Position numbers and translations under genes: made by a program. Below the pieces are notes generated by a model that was not told the DNA's origin, did no database searches, and worked only from the letters and a program-made list of their open reading frames with translations. Shown here piece by piece: positions 30,782-44,782 of a DNA stretch of 64,000 bases. Within the stretch, counting starts at the first letter, position 1, and each line of letters begins with the position of its first letter. Origin of the DNA: Ustulina deusta (taxonomy: Eukaryota > Ascomycota > Sordariomycetes > Xylariales > Xylariaceae); the NCBI GenBank assembly GCA_023159155.1, contig JAJNNX010000022.1, positions 558,001-622,000 of the forward strand. The letters are read 5' to 3'.

Positions 30782-33261
30782 ATCTTGAAAGCACCAAGAA
30801 CGCAGCTCCGCGGAGCCAGCCTTTTACTCGAAAATCCCACGGCAACGCTCGGTTCAGGTATGCAGGGAAATTAAGTATGGGGGTCCTTCCCTTTGACGAA
30901 CGGAGAGCAGACGCGATCTTCGTCAGGAGCAGCGCCGTTTATAGAATGCAATATAGAGCCTTATTGCGGGTATTTTATAGAGTTCAGGGGAAAGCGAGCG
31001 GTTGATCGAAGCGCTGGATACTCGTTGGAGGGTGGAGTCAATGGGAAAAAACAGACACCGTTTCGTGGCTGTATGGCACGAATTACAGAATGCGACAGAG
31101 CAGAGGACGTGGTCGAAGTCGGCGCTTAAGGCTTCAACAGCAGCAAATTAGTTGGCTGGGGATGCGCAAGCAAGCTGTCGGCAGTGAAGTGGGCTGGGTG
31201 TCGTCGTAGGGGATGTTGTTCGAAGTCCAATGAAGCAATGTCCATAGCGGTCGCGGCAGGATGTTAGGATTGTTGGAATTATGTTCAAGTTCAGACAGGA
31301 AGCAATGGTGTATGTGTATTATGGTATCGTGAAGCATCACCGACCGCTCTCACGCGCGTGTTTTGGCGGAACGGCGCATTGGCGGGAGTGGTCAGGAACG
31401 AGTGGCTGGGACTAGCTGGACCTAGGTTGCTTTCGCATCTAGATTAGGTAGGTTTGGCCCACCTGACCAGAGCGCGTCGGAGGTTTAGTTGCGTAGGTCG
31501 TGTACATAAGTAGGTAGCCCGGTCGTTGCCCGGTCGCGTCTTTTTCGCTGGCTCTAGCTGTTTAGGTACTGTGTCAAACTTAGGTTGGGTACTGTAATCA
31601 CCCCACTGTACTGTACCTTATTACATGATAACCTGGTATAACATAATTCTATCATTGCAAGTTTTGTTTTAGTAGGTACCTTTAGTTACATCTTTGATAT
31701 ATTTCTATTAGACATAATGTTATTAAAATAATAGGTAGGAATAAAAATAAAGTCAAGCTTAATAGATACATAAGTTCAAGAGCTATTATCCAGCATTGAT
31801 TAAATATTTCTAAGCTTTGCGGTTGTTGAGAAATTCAGGTTCAAAGATTAAGGTTTTAACACAGTGAGCGCTACCTCTATACGCCAGACAATCCAGGGAT
31901 GTGCTAGGTACCGCGTTGGTGGGTAGGTACCTAGGTACTAGTACATATACTCATCTTGACACAGCTGCATACTCACACTCTCCGAGTCGACGAAGTGACC
32001 TCACTGCCTCACCTCGAGAGTATAACTTTGTGTCAGTATTATTAGATTTTAGGGATACCGAGGTAGATTTTCAGCTGGCAAGCCTCTGGCCGTCCAGACT
32101 GGTTATCATTGGAGGGGAGACGAGCAAGTGTTACACCAAAAGAATGATTGGTTGGTGGTGTTAGGCAGCAATCACGAAGTATGCCTTGCTTAACAATCCA
32201 CCGTGAGAGGAAGCAGCCCGGATGCTAAGAACTCGTCTATAAAAGATAGTGCATCACCTCTCACACTCACTCCCCTCCCTTCTCGCTCCAGAAATCGGGA
32301 TCTGGCTGTTGCTTGAGACTTATCGTACATATCTCGCCTTAGGTACTTACTTATACTTGCCAAATTGTCAAGCTGCAGTTTTGTGTTTTTGTCTCTCTTT
32401 GGGGTTCCGTGACTGGTGCATTCGTGATTTGGTGCCAATACTTACCGGCTGGTGACAGTCCGACAAGAATTGAGTGATACTCGCGCGTGTAGTGTGTGTG
32501 TGTACCTAGGTACCTCGTTGTAGTGGAAGCTTGAAGCTTGGACTGCATGACCAACTGTGCGCCAGTCCAGTCACAGGGAAGTCTCCTTGTCCCACCGACC
32601 CCCACCACAGAAATTTGTTAGGCGGTCCGCAGAGCGCCGTCCTCTTCCAGAAAGCGCAGCCAACCCAGCCCCAGCTCTTTCTATTGTCTACCTTGTCTAC
32701 TCTAGCCCCGTCGCGGGAATTCGCAAACAATCTGCCTCCTTCACAGAGCTCCTTGGCCTGGACCTTGACTTAGCAGTCATTAGCTGCCGTGGCTGCTGCT
32801 ACCTCCTACATCATCACCAGTCCACCACCAACTACCCTTCACCCCAAGTCACAACAGTCGCGCAATCCTTCTTTTTCTCTTCGTCACTGGTCTTCATTTC
32901 TTCCCATCTTTCGACATAATTCATTTACACTGTTCAATCCCATCCCTTCTCTGCGCGACTCATTACTACTGGGATTTTGACACTTGCATCGCACCTCGGT
33001 GAAAAAAATATTAAAAAAAAAAAAAGGTTGACTACCTCATTCCCGGCTCCCGCGCGGCAAATCATCAACCGCCCGTCTTCTCAACGCTCGTATCTTCAAA
33101 CCTCCGTCTTCGACTCGTCTACGAATATCGACGTCCGACATTCTCTTCCATGTCTCCCTCGACCTAATTGTGTCAAACCACCTCAACCACCCTCACGCGT
33201 CAGACGCGCCAACTGACAACCATCTCCGACGCGTACCGTTCACTAGTCAGAACCAAGCACC
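30782..33261. other. 2.5-kb divergent region between the centrin-like gene and NUP98-96
   Basis: No gene is seen. It holds the palindromic TAGGTACCTAGGTA at 31924-31937 and TACCTAGGTACC at 32502-32513. An AT-rich patch lies around 31620-31860. From about 32560 a long pyrimidine-rich leader runs into the nucleoporin ATG, with an A-run near 33014-33026. Confidence 0.5.
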
Positions 33262-36200
33262 ATGTCTGCATTTGGCGGCGGCTTCGGTAGCGGTAGCGGC
33301 TTTGGCAGCAACAATAATAACACCCCTAGTGGATTTGGCGCCTTTGGCAGCTCCAACCCCAACCCGGGTTCAGGTATGTCTTCACTGCCTTATCAGGCCT
33401 CCTCTCTCCTCAGACACCTTCCAACTAATGCATTGCACTACAGCATTCGGTACCAACCCCGGAAACACCACGGGCGGCTTCGGCTCTGGCAATACTAGTG
33501 GTGGTGGCGGTCTCTTTGGTTCTGGGGGCACTCCAGCAAGCTTTGGGTCGGGCACGACCGGTACGTCCCTTTTTCCTACCACGACTTCCGTTTCCACCTT
33601 CTATTGTTTTGTTTGCTAGTGTCCGGCAGCGCACTGACATTTAGGCTTAGGTGGATTCGGGTCCGGCACCAACACTAGCGCATTTGGTTCCAAACCCGGA
33701 GGCTTTGGAAATACTTCCTCCGCAGGTGGCGGCTTATTCGGTAGCTCTACCACGGCAACATCTGGCGGTGGCTTCGGCGGTTTCGGTTCGTCCAATACAA
33801 ACAATGCATCAACGTCAAGTCCTTTCGGTGCCGGGACCGGATCGTCGCTTTTCGGTAGCAATGCCGCCAACAAGCCTGCTTTCGGATCCACGACAACCGG
33901 CAATTCGGGCGGTCTCTTTGGTAGCGGTAACACCGGTACAACTTCTGCGTTTGGGAGTTTCGGCAGCACAACCAACAATCCCGCCAGCACTGCCTTGGGA
34001 TCTGTCGGCGATCCGCCAGGCACCGCCAATGTAACAAACTTCCAACCTTTGATAGAAAAGGAAGGCACCGGCGGCCAAGCTCAGAATTCCTTCCAAAACA
34101 TCTTGTTCCAAGACGCCTATAAGAAATGGTCAGCGGAAGAGCTACGACTTGTAGACTACGCTGCTGGTCGTCGTTACGGTGGTGCTTCGGGAAGTAATAC
34201 ATTTGGCGTTGGATCTGGCTTTGGCAGCTTTGGTTCCGGCAACCAGCCTTCCAACTCGGCCTTCGGCAGCTCGACCCCAAATGCAACCGGGGGTGGCCTT
34301 TTTGGCAATAATTCCTCGACGGGAGGAGCATTTGGCTCAGCCAACACAGGTTCAAGTGCCTTTGGTTCTACTACGGGCAGTGGCTTATTTGGAAATAAAC
34401 CTGCCACTACTGGCAGTCTATTTGGCAGTACCACAACGACATCGCAGCCAACTCAGCCTAGCGGTCTTTTCGGAACTTCTGGAACAGGCGGCTTTGGCAC
34501 TACTACTGGCACAGGCACAGGTGGATTTGGTTCAACAAACACCAATACCGGTGGTGGAATATTTGGAAATGGTAGCCAGCCTAAGCCGGGCTTCAGTTTC
34601 GGAAATACTGGCGCGAATGCCGGTGGATTTGGTAGCAGTACCAACGCTTTTGGCAGTACGAATACCAATCCAGCTGGTGGTCTCTTCGGCAACAGCAACA
34701 ACAACAATAACACCACCAGCGGGGGTTTGTTTGGGAACACCAATCCACAGGCTACGAATGCGTTTGGCAATCCTGGTGGTTTTAGCGCACAGAATCAACA
34801 ACAGCAGCAAACTGGAGGGTTGTTCGGCAACCAGCAGAAGCCAGCAGGCACAGGCCTATTTGGCAATAGCAGCGCTCCCACCAACCCTGGCAGCGGAATC
34901 TTCGGAAACAATACCAGCAATACAAGTGGATTTGGTCAATTAAACAATTCTCAGACGGGAGGCGGCCTTTTTGGCAGTAATAAACCTGCAACAGGATCCA
35001 CTGGTGGGCTCTTTGGCAATGCTGGAACCCCACAACCAACCAACACAGGTGGTGGACTTTTTGGTTCACTGGGACCACAACAAAATCCGCAGTCACAGCC
35101 ACCGCAAAATAGTGGGCTATTTGGATCTCTTAACACAACCCAGCCGAAGCCAAGTTTGTTTGGGACAACTACATCGTCAACAGGAGGCGGTTTCTTCGGT
35201 GGTCAAAACACACAACAAGGATCAATGTTCAATTCATCCGGCGCGCAGCAGCCTCAGAACAGTACGATGGGAGGCTCTCTGTTTGGAAATTCTCAAGGAG
35301 CTCAGTCAAATGCGCCGTCATTGACGGCGAGTATCACTGACCCTAACGCATATGGTTCCCTCTTCGCGAACTTCGGCAGTAACGAGGGTATAAACCCCGG
35401 GCCGCTTGCTACACCAACAAATAGAAAGCAGTCTAGGCGACCATCAATTTTGCCTTATTACCGCCTTCAACCTTCGTCTGTTCCAAAATTTGTTACACCC
35501 CAAAAACGGGGTTTCGGGTTCTCATACAGCACATATGGTACACCAAACAGCCCTTCAAGCGTGGCCAGCACACCTGGTGCATTGTCACAGAGTCTGCTAG
35601 GTGGAAGCTTGTCTCGCAATCTCGGAAAGAGTGTATCGACAAGCAATTTGCGACGCAGCTTTAACGTTGAAGACAGTGTCTTGGTGCCTGGTGCGTTCTC
35701 GGCTAGTTCTGGACCAAAGACGTATCATAACAGCAGCGTAAAGAAACTCGTCATCAATAAGGACCTTCGCAGCGATCTCTTCTCTACACCCACGAAGGAT
35801 AAACCAGCCCCAGAAACTCCAAACACCGCTCGTAAATTAACGAAGCGAGTTAGTTTTGACACGGGTAGCGTGCAGGACGGAAGCGCCACAAATGGTTCGT
35901 CCAGCTCAACTCCCAGCGCAGAGCAGCTTGGATACGTTAGACCCAGGGTCACAAACGGCGTGAACGGGTCTAAATCCGATCCTGCTTCATCAGCCCCGGA
36001 AATGGAACAAGTCAAGGGTAATGAGCTCTCCATCGTACACGAGAATGAAGCTGCTTCTCCTCCAGTTCGTAACCCAAATGCGCCTTGTGACGGCGAGCCG
36101 GGCAATTACTGGATGTCTCCAGCCAAAGACGAGATTCTGAATATGAATCGAGTCCAACGCCAGAAAGTCGCAGATTTCACCGTGGGGCGTGAGAACATTG

Positions 36201-39200
36201 GCTATGTCAGATTCAAAGTCCCGGTGGATCTAACATCGATAGAGCTCGACACTATCTACGATGGTATTGTCGTCCTGACACCTCGCTCTGCAACAGTCTA
36301 CCCAAATCCTGGCGTGAAGCCTCCAGTTGGCAAAGGCTTGAACGTACCGGCCTTCATCAACCTAGAAAATGCTTGGCCTCGGGCTTCAAGAACAGGCAAG
36401 CCTACCTCAATCACGAAACATATCCAGCGTCTTGAAAAAATTCCTGATACCAAATTTGAGAAATACAATGCGGACACCGGCGAATGGACTTTCTCTGTCG
36501 AGCACTTTACAACATATGGTCTAGATGACAGCGAAGATGAGGAGGATGCTGCACCGGAGCCTTCAACAGGAGCTTTGTATGGAGCCCAACCCCCATCGCC
36601 TGTAGGATCTGATCCAGACGAAAGTCTGAATCGAACTACAAAACATCCCCCTCCTCCGGGCGCTTTCGAGCCGAAAGAGTATGACTACGATAGTGACGAA
36701 TCTGAGATGGCAGAAGTCAATGCATCCAGGTCGTCTTTTTTAGCTAATCGCTCCGCGGGTTCTGCGTCGCATGCCCTTGCTCCTTTGGACCAAGCCATGA
36801 CGGACAACGAATATGCGATGTCTGAGGTAAATGATGATGCGAGTGATCACCTTGGGCACCATCTCGCCGCGGAGCACGACGAAGACTCGTTCAATAGTTC
36901 CCAGTCAGATCTTGCCCACGAAACCCCCGCTGGTATTATGAGGGCAAGGATGCGTGCAATCAAGAGCTCGGCAACGCCAATGAGAGTTCAGGTTGCGGCC
37001 GGTGACGATTGGATGGACATGCTCAGCAAGTCGATAAGCCCTCAGAAGCGCGATCGGGCTCTGCTTAGGAGCATCCATGAAGCGGATAAATACCGCTCAG
37101 CAGTAGACACTGTCGGAAAGGCGTCCCCCACAAAGAAAAGGATCGTATCGGACAGTAAAGGTTTTGCCACCAGCATTGATCTGATGAATTCTCTGTTTGA
37201 GAAGGCAAAGGTTCCCACGGAAAATCTTCAGGCCTCGCTTCGGCCCGAAGGCGTCAAGGTCTGTTGTTATTCTCCCTTTATCCCGGCCTCATGAGTGACG
37301 AGTGAATAACTGATTTTCTTGGATACAGTGGCCATACAAACGTGTTACCAAGCATATGGATGAAAGCGATATGAATCACGCAGACCGAACTTGGCATAAT
37401 ACAATGCGGCCTACCTGGGGACCTGGCGGTACGCTCATATTCTCTACTACACCAAGCGCCGCCGCCTTCGGTCGATCAGGCCGCGTAACCGAGAAAAACG
37501 GATTGATGACTATCATGAAAGGGGGTGTTGTGTCCGAAACCCAAGATATTCGAATCGCCAAATTCACTAATGAGGTGAGCTCAATAATGAGAATGAAATA
37601 TCGTTGCACTCATTAACTTGCCTACCATACAGATGTCCGCCAAGGCCATAAATACGCATTCAAAGCTAGCACAAGTCTATATTATTGACGACATTCCGGC
37701 CGTAGAATTGAACCCGAAATTGAGCCTCAAGGATTTCTCTGTTGCCAGTGGATCCAAGAACTCAGCTGAGGAGCACGAGCGACTTGTGTGGGAACTCGCT
37801 AGCGTTCTATTTGACAATGTCAAAGTTCCCTTGGAACTACAGGCTGATCCCGAAGCCACTGAGAAGCTTCGTCGGGAGAGTCTCTCCCGGCTATGGGAAT
37901 CTATGGTAGACGACCGCACAAACAAAGCGGTTGCCATGGCGCACACACACGAGGAAAAAGCATTGGCGGCCCTATGCGGCCATCGCGTAGCTGAAGCATG
38001 CAGGCACCTCTTGGAAGGGAAGAACTTCCGTCTCGCAACCTTGGTCTCACTAATCGGAACGGATGATGGACTAAAAAAGGATTTACGAGAACAGCTCCGA
38101 GAGTGGCAGGATGCCAATGTTTTATCCGAGTTTTCGCAGCCCATTCGAGCTCTGTATGAGATGCTCAGTGGCAACGTATGTGCATGTGAAGGGACAAAGG
38201 GAGCGCTAGAGGATCGCGCAGAGCCCTTTTTAATTTCGAAGAGGTTCGGTCTCAACTGGCAACAAGCTTTCGGGTTGAGGCTCTGGTACGCAATCGCTAC
38301 TAATAGCAGCATTGCCGAGGCATTCGAAAAATATAAGGAAGATGTTGAGCAGGACAAGGAGTTACGCCCTATTGTATGGTTTGCCCAACATGGGATTTCA
38401 CCCATTTGGAATGATACTCGCAAGGACGATAGAGAGGATCTTCTCTGGGGCCTCCTGAAGCTATACTCGGACAGCCGGGCTGATCTTGAAGCTATCATTC
38501 GGCCAGAGAACTCCCAGTTATCACCACTAGATTACCGCCTTTGTTGGCAACTCGGACAGGCACTCGCATCCACTGGTCGTCTCTCGTTTGGAAAGAATTC
38601 TACCGAGAAGGCTGACGCAGCAACGATCTCTTTCGCTGCGCAGCTCACGAATGAAGGCAGTTGGCTTGAAGCCGTCTTCGTCTTGCTGCACATTACCGAT
38701 CCGAATGCGCGTGCCGGGGCTGTCCAGGATCACCTGTGCCGACACGCTGCACTAATCGGAAACGATGACTCCACGGCCTTCAGGAAACTTGTGATGGATT
38801 ACAAAATCCCCACGCAATGGATCTGGCATTCAAAAGCACTGTACATGCGAAGTGCAAAAAAGGACGCTGTAGCCGAAGTCCGATGCTTGCTTCGTGCCGA
38901 ATCTTGGGCTGAAGCCCACCAGGCCTTTGTCAAGGAGGTCGCCCCAAGAACTATCGTTGAACGAGACTACGACGCATTAGCCGACGTTCTTCAGCAGTTC
39001 GAGGGCCGGCATTCGCATGTTCCTGACTGGAATGTTGGGGGCGAGATTTATAAGGCCTTCCTGCAGCTTATGGGCTGCCACCGCCGTGCCGAAGAGCCTC
39101 CACAGATGCTGGTCAACAGTCTGCTCGAGGGTTTACCCGCAATGCACGGTAATACGCCAGAGGCTGGGATAGTAGAGTACGCGGCCCTCACCGAAATGGC

Positions 39201-39408
39201 TGCTGAGGTCGCCAAGGTAGTCGCCAGTATGACCAAGGCTGGGGAGGTAAGGCAGTTCATCTCGTCCATAAACTTTGGGCATCTTACTGATTTTCTTTAG
39301 TTGGGTCATGACAGAATCCTACACTTGCCGCTGACCGAAGATGTTCTACTGAAACACTCCAGGGACTTGGCATGGTCCCATTACAACAACATTATAGCTG
39401 GGCACTAG
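33262..39408 (+). CDS. Nup98-Nup96 precursor nucleoporin (autoproteolytic)
   Basis: Six exons (33262-33373, 33444-33560, 33645-37258, 37329-37574, 37633-39246, 39301-39408) give 1936 residues. The N-terminal half is packed with GLFG and FG repeats (hydrogel-forming, binds transport receptors). A GLEBS motif for Gle2/Rae1 lies at about 215-255 (FQDAYKKWSAEELRLVDYAA). The autoproteolytic domain contains YWMSP, IGYVRFKVPVDLT and the cleavage triplet HF-T at residues 1030-1032 (VEHFTTYGL). Cleavage therefore yields a Nup98/Nup145N-like half and a Nup96/Nup145C-like half. The latter is alpha-helical (WQQAFGLRLWYAIA, LDYRLCWQLGQALA) and joins the Nup84 complex. Exon 3 has two possible acceptors six bases apart (AG at 33644 and at 33650), both in frame. 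Orthologues are S. pombe Nup189 and A. nidulans SonB. The last exon adds LGHDRILHLPL to the end. Confidence 0.93.
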
Positions 39409-42088
39409 GACAGGCCCACGTGCACTTCGCGCAGTGCCGAAAACATTGAAGGAGATGCCTTCACCACTTGGGTTTTTGTGGCAGGAAGCGGTAACGCGAC
39501 ATGTAGAGAGCATGTAAAGGGCTGGGCGGTATAATGGAATTGTTACCGATGTGGGTACTCCCAGGGGACTTGTGATTCTTCGTCCCGGTCACGAGCCAAT
39601 CCCAAATGCACCATGTTTCGGATCAGAAAGAGATGATATATAGCCAAACCGACTGTAAGCTCTGGGCAGATGGAGCAAATCCCTCTTCATACATGGGCTG
39701 TTGATGTCCCTCTCATGGTCGCCTCGCCTCCTTGCGGGTCACAGTTTGTAAAATACAGTAGATAGCATAAAACACTTAATTCACATATATCATCTATGTT
39801 AAACCTATCCTTTTCACTTGTGTACCTCCCATAGACGATATAATATTCGGTTTTAGGAATAACGTTCAGGCCATGGGGATAAGCATCTAATTCAAGTGGC
39901 ACATTAGAGCGAGCCCCTGGCTAAGTCCCACATAGATACCGACTCTGATGTAAGTGCCTCGAATATCGCTGTGCTTTCTCTATTCATTGTACTGCGCATT
40001 TCGCGCCCAGGGTTTTCTACGTCATATTTCCAGCAGTAGGATATACTCATGTTACCTATTTACCTACGAGTAAGTAGGTATTTTCTTTCTTCATTCGGAA
40101 CTGTGTGTGCGAAAACCCAGGCGCACTTCTGGGACCAGTATCAAAATCTCGACACAGAAGTCAAAGAAGGTATACATTCGTTCTGAATGAACATGTCTTG
40201 TTGCATGAGAACCCCAGAATTCTCCAACAAGGAATCTCTGCTAACAATGTACAAAGCCCATTCTCGGTTATATCGAAAGCAGTGACATAACAACCGACGG
40301 AACTGATTAGAAGACGGATCGCTCGAGACACAGAGTGACTACTGAGGCGGGGAACTTGTTATGGTGATACATTCCCGGAATAAGTACAACATGTACCGGT
40401 GAATAGACAGAATAGCCAAGGGACATTGCTTGTGGCTCTCCGTGCAAAAGCAATAATCATAAACCGTAACTCGCGTTGACCACTTGACAGAACCCCAACT
40501 AAACTTAAGGACTGCCAGTTCTTTATGCTGTTTAGTGGCTTGTGTTATTGAAGTTCTGTTAATATAGCCCATGCATCTTTTGCTTCTGATCATGTCGCTG
40601 TTGCCGGGTAACTTTGATTTTCATGGTTTTTGTGCCTCTGGCTACTGGGTTTCATGAGATTTTGATTATATATTGTCGGCTGCGATATTGAGTTTGTGAT
40701 CAATGATTAAATATGCCACTATGTAAATCATAAACCCTAATTCATATCGTTTAGATGCAGACAGCGTTAAACCGGATATTCTTTAGGCTCTTTCAAACAG
40801 ATATAATATGATGCTTTGCTCAAGCAAGTGGTTGTTTCTCTAGCGCACCTAGGACTGTGTACAAAATCCTGGGAACACGGAACTCCTATGGCGATCAAAC
40901 CTTGTACGCTGACCTCGGATGAGCCCCGGACATAATAGCAAGGTCGTTTTTTCTATTCCCGTGGACCTACTTTGTGAAATCCCCAAACCTGTTGAAGGTT
41001 ATGTGTTGCATAGGCAAACATTGGTTATGACGCTCACACCACATGCAATAAAACATAATCCTCACTGAGGGATTTATAGTATCTATCAAGGATGAGGGAC
41101 GAATTCAACCCAATTCTCACAGCCTAGGGTTTGAAGCAAGCATGAGAATACTACGTTCGATCTAAGCAAAGTTGATACTGGGGCGCAATTGGTTCGTTTC
41201 CGAGTATGAATAAACCCAGGCTACTACCGGTCTACCTACGTGCATATACGCAGACAAGGACAATAGCAGTGTGTTATTAATAGCACGGGGGCTATATTAA
41301 ACTGCCTACCTTTGGTCGCGATGCTTGAAAGTGAACGACATCTATTCAAGACCGCCCTCGCGTCGAGGGAGGTAGATAGACACCTTAACGGCAAAACGGG
41401 TTATGATCTCGACCCCAACGCTTGCAGAATTATAGCTCATGTATATGACAACTCGCGCCTTCGCTTACTACACCCCAGAATATCACCTGATGCCTCGAAG
41501 TTACAAAGAACCCGCCCCCAAATAGCTGCCTACCATGAAAAGCACGCGGTTCCCCTCACCATCAGTGCACATGTGCTAGTCTCGAGACATGCATATCCTG
41601 TTCTCGTCATCGAGAAACAAACACATCCCAGCCAAGAATACCACCTCGCTTTCCATCGTGGTATCATAGGCCACGGCTAGTGCTGACCAAGGGCTCCCCA
41701 GAGTGTGACGGGGTGTTGCCTCGCTTGTACAGGTGACGTGGCCGACGCATTGCATTGGATGGTGTTTTTTTTTTTTTTTCCAATGCACACAATATCGTAT
41801 CGTCTCGCCACCGGAAAACAACGCGTTTCCCCACGGCGTTCTACCATCGTAGGGAATAAACTGCCTGCGTGTGTCCTATTATTACATAATACCTTCTGTT
41901 ATGAAAGGGTGGAGAGCAGGCTTCTGGCGCTAACAAGGGTCGTTACACGTGTGCCTATCAGATCCTGTCTAGACCGCCCTTTTTTTATCGCTCTCTGTTT
42001 GCCACCTGCCTGCACAGAATTTGGTATAATATATTCTAGACTTAGCAACCCTCGCATCAAGGAGCGAGTGGAGAGTGTCATCTCCAAT
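39409..42088. other. gene-free stretch before tRNA-Gly
   Basis: About 2.7 kb, AT-rich between 39700 and 41300. A small plus frame at 41321-41680 (about 119 codons from its ATG) has no recognised domain and is weakly supported. A 17-base or longer T run lies at about 41765-41781. No transposase, RNA or conserved gene is recognised. Confidence 0.4.
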
Positions 42089-42160
42089 GCTGCAGTAGTG
42101 TAGTGGTTATCATTCTAGCCTTCCAAGCTTGAGACCGGCGTTCGATTCGCCGTTGCAGCA
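42089..42160 (+). tRNA. tRNA-Gly (anticodon UCC)
   Basis: A 72-base cloverleaf. The acceptor strands GCTGCAG (42089-42095) and TTGCAGC pair (one G-T), followed by discriminator A. The A box lies in TAGTGTAGTGG. The anticodon loop CTTCCAA has T33 and anticodon TCC. A T arm CGGCG-TTCGATT-CGCCG with five pairs matches the B box. The anticodon stem CTAGC/GCTTG has one T-T mismatch at the second pair. There is no intron. A T-run of about 11 bases occurs about 60 bases downstream (near 42222-42232). It decodes GGA (and perhaps GGG) glycine codons. Confidence 0.93.
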
Positions 42161-44782
42161 TCGCAACACAGATTTCATGTAATTCAGGGATCTTCCCTGG
42201 ATAACTTTGATCTGTTCATTCTTTTTTTTTTTTCATATCATTTTCTTTTCCGTTTAGTTTTCTACGTCTAGGTTGCAGGTATTTCTGCTATATAGTATTA
42301 TGATGCTCGCCCCCGCTCTCTTGGTCTTACGTGACGGGTTTCCGGTTGGCATTCATTGTAACCGAACTTTCGCATTTCACGTTTTATCGGCAACTGTTGA
42401 ATTTTCAAGCCGCATATACTTGAGCAGCCGACAATCCCACCTTTCCTAGTTGTGAACAAACCCGAATCGTGCCTAAGAGCAGCAGTATTTATCTCTATCT
42501 ATCTTTTCCATTGCTGTGTATTTGATAATTAAAAGAATAGGTCAACATGTTGCTGGCCATTGCTGCGAAAATACATACCAACAAGTTTTACTCAGCTCTC
42601 TTGAACAACCTAGATTTGTACGACATAGTCTAGGTCAGCATCAAAATTTTCTTGTACTAGTCTGACTACTAATTTGTTAGATTTTCGGACTCCTTCTGGA
42701 GTTGGTGGCTCGTTAAATGGATAATACAGAGTATCACAGATGAAACCGTGATAGAGGGAAGAGGCGAATCACATGGAGCAGACAAACACATGCTGTGCCT
42801 CTCAAAACACTCCAGGCCACACGTTCGGAATAATACTCGGGCAGTACTCTTCAATAGAGCGTGAATTTTGTGCTAGATTTCTGGACAAACAATAGGTCGA
42901 AAACTGTAACTCGGTTCCCTGCTCGACTTACTGGGGGCTTGCGACTGCCTTTGCTGGACACGTTGCCTGGCATTCCTTTTGCCATCTAATCGCTCTCCTT
43001 GTTACTGATTTCTTAGTATTGACGGGTAATGGGTTTGGTAGTTTCATGAAGTAAATATGCGTATTAAATCGGAACATAGGATCATTGACTCCCAACCAGC
43101 TCGAAATACTCATCTGTGAGACTTTGGTCGTGTGAAGTAAGTAGTTTGGTCAAGGAATTGCGAATAGCAACCAATACCTAGGTGTATTTGCCAATGAATC
43201 CTCATTAGAAGTTGGATATACGTTCAGGATATCATCAACCAGTGTTTGACGAAGTGAAGGAATCGAACCGCGCCTTCCCTCTTCCTATTGTCCACTCTCC
43301 TTTTGTTTCGCTGGTTCTCTGTTTTGTGTGTGATTTTCAATTATAATTATAATATACAACGATAAAACTACAATAAAGTGGGACAGACCTCGAGAGATAA
43401 ACAGGGAAACACACATAATATCCCGCGGGATGTGAGGGGAAGAAGCAGGTAACAACAGGAGACCAAGAGCGCCACACTAAACCGTCCCTTCTAATGGTAC
43501 GTGATATGCGCCGAGCACTGGCATTTATTTAGGACCGGCCACCGAAACAGAGAAAAAAGAAAAACAGGAAGAAAAGTTCTCGGGTGGCCAGTGAGTCACG
43601 TTTCCCCCTTGCTTCAGACATACCAAGCAAGCTTTCTCTCGGCTAGATCACACCGCCAATTTGAATCAATATCATTTGAAGTTGCTCACTGTTTTATTGC
43701 CACAATTCTATTAGACGATTTTTATCCACAACGCGCGCACACGCTCCATCTCTCTTCTCGGCTACCCCACATGCAGTAGTATTAAAGAAACAACCGATTT
43801 GGAAGCTTGGAAGCACGCACGCCTGTTCAGCCGCCTTCAAATCAAAGCAGTAGATGGGGCGAGGACTTCATAAGTTGGACCTTTTACCTCGATTTTTTCC
43901 CCCTCTGTACGAACAAGTCAAACGCAGGTTCCTTCTTGCGTGTAATTATCTCGTCATCTGATTCCTCGCCAATTCTCTTCTCCTAAGGAAAATCCATGCA
44001 GGGCGCATTTCTTGTCGGAGGGGGGAAACTTCATCACCCGAGGGATAAAAATCCTGGGAATGTGGTTGCACAACACAATTGCTTGTCCTCTCCGAAGTCT
44101 TTGTTTATTCCCTCTCTTTTTTTGGTGAACCGCGAAAATGCTGTGCTTTCTTAGCTCTCTTCTAGCGGTTGGTGGATAATGTGATATTGTAAATTCTGCC
44201 CCGCTTTCTTGGGACAACGATAGTTAATCGGGCAGTGTGGCTAGCCCATTGACTTTCTTGGGCAGAAAGCATAGAGGATGGGCTGCGAAGCCTCACGGTT
44301 TGTCCATCATCGCCTGATGACATTTTTTCTAAGAGGAAGTCTCAGCCAGAGGACCAATACTGATCCTAGCTTTGGCACACATGCGCCGAGAAACATGCAA
44401 TTCCCCACACTTTACAATCCCTCCCCCCGGCCATGTTTTTCGTGGATGGGTTGCAAATGTACTCGGACATGTGTCACTGCGCTATTGGGATGGGTCGTAA
44501 AGCGCCGAAACAGCCAATGTGGATCATCTAGACGGGTATTTGTGTGTGGCGGGTACGAAGATCCACCGTCTCCAAGCATGAATATGGGAAAAACCGAAAC
44601 CTTAAGACCCTAGCCTGACACAGCAGGGCCATGGCGAGAGGGCAAAACGCCAGAGCCATTCTGTAGAACACCATGCATAACAGGAACCAAAAGGGCGCTT
44701 TCGCGAGACCGGTCCCACACACGCCTTTTGCTGCAACGATTCGATGAGCTGATTAAATCATGATGGCTCTTCATGAGCGCTC
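42161..44782. other. gene-free stretch
   Basis: About 2.6 kb. Short frames only (for example 43501-43779 plus and 43954-44217 minus), none with a recognisable domain. A B-box-like GGTTCGATTCC on the minus strand near 43261-43271 lacks a cloverleaf. Nothing else is seen. Confidence 0.42.

Noticed and set aside
33616..35102. Several minus-strand and alternate-frame open frames over the nucleoporin repeats
   Set aside because: Repetitive GLFG coding sequence gives open frames in other frames. They are low-complexity shadows of the real exon.
43250..43275. Perfect B-box-like GGTTCGATTCC on the minus strand
   Set aside because: The flanks do not form a T stem, and no A box or acceptor stem is found at tRNA distance.
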